Below the pieces are notes generated by a model. It was given only the letters and a program-made list of their open reading frames with translations. It did no database searches and had not been told where the DNA came from. Below, piece by piece: positions 59,762 through 64,000 of a stretch of 64,000 nt of DNA (position 1 is the stretch's first letter; each line of letters opens with the position of its first letter). Origin of the DNA: Flavobacteriaceae bacterium GSB9 (GTDB lineage: Bacteria > Bacteroidota > Bacteroidia > Flavobacteriales > Flavobacteriaceae). Made by a program: the position numbers and the translations under genes. The stretch is from assembly GCA_022749295.1 (NCBI GenBank), contig CP062007.1, positions 992,001 to 1,056,000 of the forward strand, in the 5' to 3' direction.

Positions 59762-60436
59762 ATGAGTATTGTTTTAGAAGCCAGACATATCAATAAATAC
59801 TTTAAGAAACCGGTATTATTCCATGTTTTAAAAGACGTTACTTTTAAAGTTAAAAAAGGGGAATTTGCTTCTATTATGGGTAAGTCTGGCTGTGGAAAAT
59901 CTACTCTTCTCTATATTCTCTCAACCATGGATACCAATTATGAAGGTGAACTCTTTTTAAACAACCAACTCGTTTCTGGGCAAAATAAAGACCATCTTTC
60001 GCATATTAGAAACAAACATATCGGTTTCGTTTTTCAGTTTCATTATTTATTATCTGAATTTTCGGTTTTAGAAAACGTAATGCTACCAGCAAAAAAACTG
60101 GCTGAAAAAACAGTTGAAGAAATAGAGCACGATGCCTACGAAAAACTTAGAATACTGGACATTCAACATTTGGCAAAAAAACGAGCCTCAAGAGTTTCTG
60201 GCGGTGAAAAACAACGCATTGCCATTGCTCGGGCATTAATCAACAACCCATCAATTATTATGGGCGACGAACCCACTGGAAACCTTGACAGCCACAACTC
60301 CAAAAACGTTTTCAATATTTTTAAACAGCTCTGTGAAGAGCAAGGTTTGTCGCTATTGATTGTTACACACGACGAAGATTTCGCCAATAAAACAGACCGC
60401 ATTATAGATATGGCCGATGGCAAAATTTTAGTTTGA
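59762..60436 (+). CDS. ABC transporter ATP-binding protein (LolD/MacB type)
   Basis: 224 residues. Walker A is GKSGCGKST at 40-48, the signature motif VSGGEKQR, and Walker B IIMGDEPTGNLDS followed by the catalytic Glu and a switch His in VTHDEDFA. These match the LolD/MacB ATPase subgroup. It energises the permease directly upstream (one base gap). It ends 72 bases before cbpA, with an FNR/CRP-like site between them. Confidence 0.93.
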   Translation: MSIVLEARHINKYFKKPVLFHVLKDVTFKVKKGEFASIMGKSGCGKSTLLYILSTMDTNYEGELFLNNQLVSGQNKDHLSHIRNKHIGFVFQFHYLLSEFSVLENVMLPAKKLAEKTVEEIEHDAYEKLRILDIQHLAKKRASRVSGGEKQRIAIARALINNPSIIMGDEPTGNLDSHNSKNVFNIFKQLCEEQGLSLLIVTHDEDFANKTDRIIDMADGKILV

Positions 60437-60447
60437 TTATTACATCA

Positions 60448-60459
60448 TGATTTATGTCA
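60448..60459. promoter_or_regulatory. FNR/CRP-like palindrome upstream of cbpA
   Basis: TGATTTATGTCA lies 49 bases before the cbpA start codon. Its spacer and arms are nearly those of 56196-56207. The outer base of one arm is changed (GTCA for ATCA). Confidence 0.5.
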
Positions 60460-60508
60460 TTTTTTTTATCTTATATGGACATTAACTTACTGCTAAAACA
60501 CATATAAA

Positions 60509-61396
60509 ATGGCTTTTATAGACTATTACAAAATATTGGGTATTCCTAAAGATGCTTCGGAAAACGATATAAAAAAGGCATACCGAAAATTGGCCAGAAA
60601 GTACCACCCCGACCTCAACCCTAATGATGCAGTTGCCGAAAAAAAATTCAAGGAAATCAATGAAGCTAACGAAGTTTTGGGCAATGCCGAAAACCGTAAA
60701 AAATACGACCAGTACGGCGAACACTGGGAACATGCCGAAGATTTTGAAAAAGCCAAACAACAGCAAGGACAACAACAAAGAAGTTACCAAAGTTCTTCTG
60801 GTGGCTATTCGGCCGAAGATTTCTCCGATTTTTTCGAAAATATGTTTGGTAGTGCAGCGGGCGGTACTAGTGGCAGGCAGGTAAAATTTAGAGGACAGGA
60901 TTTTAACGCCGAACTCCAACTAGACCTTAAGGATGTGTATACCACTCACAAACGCACTTTAACAGTTAACGACAAAAACATTAGGATAACTATTCCTGCC
61001 GGTGTTGAAAACGGACAAGTCATTAAAATAAAGGGACACGGCGGAAAAGGCATCAACGGTGGTCCCAATGGCGATCTGTACATTCAGTTTTCAATACTAA
61101 ACCACTCAAAATTCAAAAGAGATAAAGCCAACCTTTACACCAACGTCGATTTAGATGTTTACAAAGCCCTCCTAGGTGGCGAATTATTGGTCGATACTTT
61201 TGATGGAAAAGTAAAACTAAACATAAAACCAGAAACCCAAAATGGCACTACGGTAAAACTAAAAGGCAAAGGCTTTCCCGTTTATAAAAAAGAAGGACAA
61301 TTTGGAGATTTGTACATCACCTATCAGCTAAAAATACCCACAAGACTTTCTAACAAAGAAAAAGAATTAATCAAGGAGCTACAAAAACAACGTTAA
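60509..61396 (+). CDS. cbpA: J-domain co-chaperone, CbpA type
   Basis: 295 residues. The N-terminal J domain has HPD at 33-35 (KYHPDLNP) and helices AYRKLARK and DQYGEHWE. A glutamine/glycine-rich linker follows, then two C-terminal substrate-binding domains ([34 protein letters not shown]). It lacks the zinc fingers of DnaJ, so it is the CbpA class. It recruits Hsp70 (DnaK) to clients. Its modulator gene cbpM follows after two bases, which confirms the assignment. Confidence 0.93.
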   Translation: MAFIDYYKILGIPKDASENDIKKAYRKLARKYHPDLNPNDAVAEKKFKEINEANEVLGNAENRKKYDQYGEHWEHAEDFEKAKQQQGQQQRSYQSSSGGYSAEDFSDFFENMFGSAAGGTSGRQVKFRGQDFNAELQLDLKDVYTTHKRTLTVNDKNIRITIPAGVENGQVIKIKGHGGKGINGGPNGDLYIQFSILNHSKFKRDKANLYTNVDLDVYKALLGGELLVDTFDGKVKLNIKPETQNGTTVKLKGKGFPVYKKEGQFGDLYITYQLKIPTRLSNKEKELIKELQKQR

Positions 61397-61398
61397 AG

Positions 61399-61695
61399 AT
61401 GGAAACAAGAGATTTAATACCCATAAAATTAATTTGCAAGCATTACAATATTCCTGCTTCCTTTTTAAATACGTTGCAGGAATTTGAACTGATAGAATTG
61501 ACCGTTGAAAGCGAAGAGTGTTACATTCATAAAACCCAGTTGACAGAAGTAGAAAAGATGGCGCGTTTGCACTACGACCTCGATATTAATTTAGAAGGGA
61601 TTGATGCCATCTATAACTTATTAGGCCAAGTAGAAGAACTGAAACAAGAAATTCGAAACTTACACAACAGACTTCGATTGTATGAAGATTTATAA
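61399..61695 (+). CDS. cbpM: CbpM-type chaperone modulator (MerR-like)
   Basis: 98 residues. The N-terminal part resembles a MerR-like helix-turn-helix (LIKLICKHYNIPASFLNTLQEF), and the C-terminal part is a coiled coil (DINLEGIDAIYNLLGQVEELKQEIRNLHNRL). CbpM binds the J domain of CbpA and blocks its stimulation of DnaK. It lies two bases after cbpA and 17 before the phosphatidyltransferase. Size and context fit. Confidence 0.88.
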   Translation: METRDLIPIKLICKHYNIPASFLNTLQEFELIELTVESEECYIHKTQLTEVEKMARLHYDLDINLEGIDAIYNLLGQVEELKQEIRNLHNRLRLYEDL

Positions 61696-61712
61696 AAATA
61701 GCCAAACCATTT

Positions 61713-62300
61713 ATGCTTACTTTTAAAAACTTCAATATTGCCGATTGGTTTTCGTTTTACAGGATAATTGCTGCACCAATTTTGTTTGTTTTTATTCTCT
61801 TAGATTGGCGTTTGGTTTTTGCCTGTTTGCTAGCCATTAGTTATGCTACCGATGCCATTGATGGCTTTTTGGCCAGAAAATTAAATATTACCAGCGCTCG
61901 GGGTTCGCAACTTGATTCCTTTGGAGACCAAATGACCTTAATAATTGGTTTGGCAGGACTTCTATACTTTGAAACCGATTTTATTAAAACCAATTCGACC
62001 TTAATCATCATTGCCTTCATCCCATATATCGTGCAAATGCTAATAGCTTACATTAAATATGGAAAAGCAACAGCATTCCACACTTATCTTGCCAAAACAT
62101 CTGCAGTCATTCAGAGCATATTTATTTTATGGTCGCTGTTCTTTTCTCCTGAATACATACTTTTTTACATTATGATAGTCATTGGTATATTAGAAACCAT
62201 CGAAGAAATCACTTTAATTTTTATGCACCAAAAATGGGTTTCTGATGTAAAAGGTATTTATTGGGCGTTAAAAGATAAACGGTACAAAAAACAACAGTAA
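61713..62300 (+). CDS. CDP-alcohol phosphatidyltransferase family protein
   Basis: 195 residues with about five or six membrane helices. The signature D-x2-DG-x2-AR-x8-G-x3-D-x3-D is complete: Asp47, Asp50, Gly51, Ala54, Arg55, Gly64, Asp68 and Asp72. Such integral membrane enzymes join a CDP-diacylglycerol to glycerol phosphate, inositol or serine to make phospholipids. Which alcohol is used cannot be read from sequence. It is in an operon with cbpA and cbpM, an unusual setting for lipid synthesis, and may reshape membranes under stress. Confidence 0.88.
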   Translation: MLTFKNFNIADWFSFYRIIAAPILFVFILLDWRLVFACLLAISYATDAIDGFLARKLNITSARGSQLDSFGDQMTLIIGLAGLLYFETDFIKTNSTLIIIAFIPYIVQMLIAYIKYGKATAFHTYLAKTSAVIQSIFILWSLFFSPEYILFYIMIVIGILETIEEITLIFMHQKWVSDVKGIYWALKDKRYKKQQ

Positions 62301-62312
62301 AATTATACTAAC

Positions 62313-62324
62313 TGATCAATATCA
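62313..62324. promoter_or_regulatory. FNR/CRP-like palindrome upstream of the flavin split-barrel gene
   Basis: TGATCAATATCA has perfect TGAT and ATCA arms, in the 190-base gap after the phosphatidyltransferase and 167 bases before the next start. A small stem (GCTGA/TCAGC) lies at 62443-62457, 34 bases before that start. Confidence 0.5.
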
Positions 62325-62490
62325 TTTATTTAACGTGCAACTTACAATAAATTTACTGTTGATTTAGGAGTTTTAATCATGATATTCTAAGAAGGGACAA
62401 CAGCTCCAGTATACCTTTTTTTAATATACAACCCCTAAGGCCGCTGATTTCGTCAGCATAACCTTGTACTAACCAAATACAATAGAAATC

Positions 62491-62943
62491 ATGATAAAAA
62501 GCATAAGTAAAACGGAATGTATAAAAATACTAGCCAACAACTACATTGGGCATTTGGCCTATGTGTATGGAAACTCACCTTTTGTGGTTCCAATAACCTA
62601 TTACTACGATAAAAAAAGCAACGCTATTATTGGTTACACGGGCGAAGGTCATAAAACAAAAGCTTTTGAATCAAACAAATCAGTTGCCTTAGAAGTGGCA
62701 AATATTTTATCCATTGACCATTGGGAAACCGTTTTGGTTCACGGTACTTACGAAGAACTTAAAGGTCCAGATGCCAAGTATGAACTGCATCAATTTGCAC
62801 TTGCTGTAAAAGACTTGATTTCAGAACAAGAGCAGAAAGACTATCATTTTATCCCTCAATTTTCAGATAAAACACACCCAGAATCGCAACCTATTGTTTA
62901 CAGGATTAACATCGAGGAAATTACTGGTAAATCTAGGGGCTAA
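62491..62943 (+). CDS. Pyridoxamine 5'-phosphate oxidase-like flavin-binding split-barrel protein
   Basis: 150 residues, no signal peptide. The N-terminal segment CIKILANNYIGHLAYVYGNSPFVVPITYYYD matches the FMN-binding split barrel of NimA-like and pyridoxamine-oxidase-like proteins, in which the first strand is followed by hydrophobic VP. GHKTKAFESNKSVALEVANI is the second family mark. It is probably a small flavoprotein reductase, perhaps acting on nitro compounds or cofactors. The FNR/CRP-like site upstream links it to oxygen or redox control. Confidence 0.85.
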   Translation: MIKSISKTECIKILANNYIGHLAYVYGNSPFVVPITYYYDKKSNAIIGYTGEGHKTKAFESNKSVALEVANILSIDHWETVLVHGTYEELKGPDAKYELHQFALAVKDLISEQEQKDYHFIPQFSDKTHPESQPIVYRINIEEITGKSRG

Positions 62944-62978
62944 TTGCCAAACATATAGAGAACATAAATTTTGTGGCA

Positions 62979-64000
62979 TTAATTCGCCTCCAACAAAACA
63001 ATTTCATAAGGTGAATCTATATTAACATGCCCTTCGATTACTTTAAAAGTCAAATTAGAATAAGCATCTAAAAGCACTTTTCCCTCTGCAAATACTTTTG
63101 AAACATCTATCTTTTTCACTCCTTTTGGCAAACTTAAACCAATCACAATATTGTCGATATAATTATCTTTTTTAAAACTTCTTGAAAACACGTAAGGGCT
63201 TTCGTTTAAGATTTGATGGGTTCCGGCTCCAACAGCTGGGTGTTTTGCGCGAAACCGACCCAGTTTTTGCCAATGTCTTAAAACAGATTTTGTTTTTTCA
63301 TTTTCATGAATTGCGTTCCAATTCATCTTCGAGCGCAGATTGGCATCTCCCTGAGCACTTTCAACTGTTAATTTTCTAGCTGATTCATCGCCATAATAAA
63401 CCTGCGACGCGCCAGGACACAATAATAGTTTGGTTGCCGTTTCAAAAGACTTTTCACGGTTCTCATCAAATGGTTGACCATCATCATGCGAGCTTAAATA
63501 ATTTAGAAGACCAAAACCATCCAACTCGTTATGCAGCACATAAGAATACCTCTCAAACATAGTTTCCAAGGACTGCTGAGCCGCATTCCACTTCATTTCA
63601 AAGTTTATTAAACTATTGAAAGCATCATCAAAATAGTTTACTTTTTTGTCTCCAAAATCAAAAGACTTTTCTGCCGAAATACCATAATTATACACTTCAC
63701 CTACTAAATAAAAATCATTATCGTCTAATACCTTTTCTGGATTTTCCTTTTTGTATTCGGCAAAAGCAAAATCGCACACATCTTTAAATTCTTGCCAAAC
63801 ATAAGGCTCAGTATGTTTAACCGTATCGACCCGATATCCGTCAATACCAAATTCAGCAATATAATCGGTTAGCCATTTCATGATATAAAAACGTGGTGCT
63901 CGTGGATAATTTGTTCGCTTAAAAAATGCGTTGAGTTCGGATAATTCTTTATCATAGCGTCCTTCATTTTTCCATTTTTTAATTAATTGCGGCGGCAAAT
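62979..64000 (-). CDS. Alpha-amylase (GH13) family protein, partial at the window edge
   Basis: 340 codons are visible; the N-terminus lies beyond the right edge, so the apparent TTG near 63998 is not a real start. Family GH13 active-site regions are present: GYRVDTVKH with the nucleophile Asp, FYLVGEVYNYG with the acid/base Glu, and SSHDDG with the transition-state Asp. C-terminal beta domain at the end (KKIDVSKVFAEGKVLL). It hydrolyses alpha-glucans such as starch or glycogen. It converges with the flavin protein gene and is not part of the pectin-like PUL. Confidence 0.9.
   Translation of the reverse strand, partial: LPPQLIKKWKNEGRYDKELSELNAFFKRTNYPRAPRFYIMKWLTDYIAEFGIDGYRVDTVKHTEPYVWQEFKDVCDFAFAEYKKENPEKVLDDNDFYLVGEVYNYGISAEKSFDFGDKKVNYFDDAFNSLINFEMKWNAAQQSLETMFERYSYVLHNELDGFGLLNYLSSHDDGQPFDENREKSFETATKLLLCPGASQVYYGDESARKLTVESAQGDANLRSKMNWNAIHENEKTKSVLRHWQKLGRFRAKHPAVGAGTHQILNESPYVFSRSFKKDNYIDNIVIGLSLPKGVKKIDVSKVFAEGKVLLDAYSNLTFKVIEGHVNIDSPYEIVLLEAN

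Noticed and set aside
60482-60919. Minus-strand 145-residue hydrophobic open frame
   Set aside because: Antisense to cbpA, whose J domain is clear; the hydrophobic look comes from Lys/Glu codons read backwards.

Overview
The window is AT-rich DNA from a member of the Bacteroidota, most likely a marine-type flavobacterium (genus not assigned). The evidence is a SusC/SusD pair, several Bacteroidota-style lipoproteins, a TAnnTTTG-type promoter element, and an almost complete polysaccharide utilization locus (PUL). No tRNA, rRNA, CRISPR array, insertion sequence or prophage was seen.

Region 1 (1-11102, minus strand) holds susC and susD. A strong terminator follows, then two paralogous family-1 pectate lyases flanking a DUF3826 protein, then a secreted beta-helix protein that runs off the left edge. 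The start of that last gene looks frameshifted.

Region 2 (11343-13783, plus strand) is a DapA/NanA-type aldolase and a sodium/solute symporter, closed by a 12-bp-stem terminator.

Region 3 (13923-46654, minus strand) is about 33 kb of tightly packed catabolic genes, many touching or overlapping, so probably one operon or a few coupled ones. In transcription order it holds: a GH141-like beta-helix enzyme with a C-terminal L-rhamnose-mutarotase-like domain, a YicI-like GH31, a PhyH dioxygenase, an SSS symporter, a TIM-barrel sugar isomerase, an MFS transporter, a GH78, a GH2, a five-bladed-propeller glycosidase, a second GH2, a GH106 rhamnosidase, a SASA-type acetylesterase, a DUF5703 enzyme, a third pectate lyase, a GH127 protein and L-fucose isomerase. 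The target is probably an acetylated, pectin-like polymer carrying rhamnose, fucose, galactose, arabinose and possibly xylose. No sulfatase is present, which argues against ulvan, fucoidan or carrageenan.

Region 4 (46909-49112) has a Gfo/Idh/MocA oxidoreductase divergent from an AraC-type regulator. A near-identical 18-bp box (core CAATTTTATAAA) occurs before susC/aldolase, before the long operon and between these two genes. It is the best candidate for the PUL operator.

Region 5 (49230-62943) is unrelated to the PUL. It is a stress/redox island: a lipoprotein, a small helical protein, Hsp20, a beta-CASP metallo-hydrolase, an ATP-cone/Mrr-nuclease fusion and three tandem universal stress proteins on the minus strand; then a TerB-like protein, DeoD, an adaptor-permease-ATPase export system, CbpA/CbpM, a CDP-alcohol phosphatidyltransferase and a flavin split-barrel protein on the plus strand. 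Five FNR/CRP-like palindromes (TGAY-N4-RTCA) sit in its intergenic regions. At the right edge is an incomplete alpha-amylase on the minus strand.
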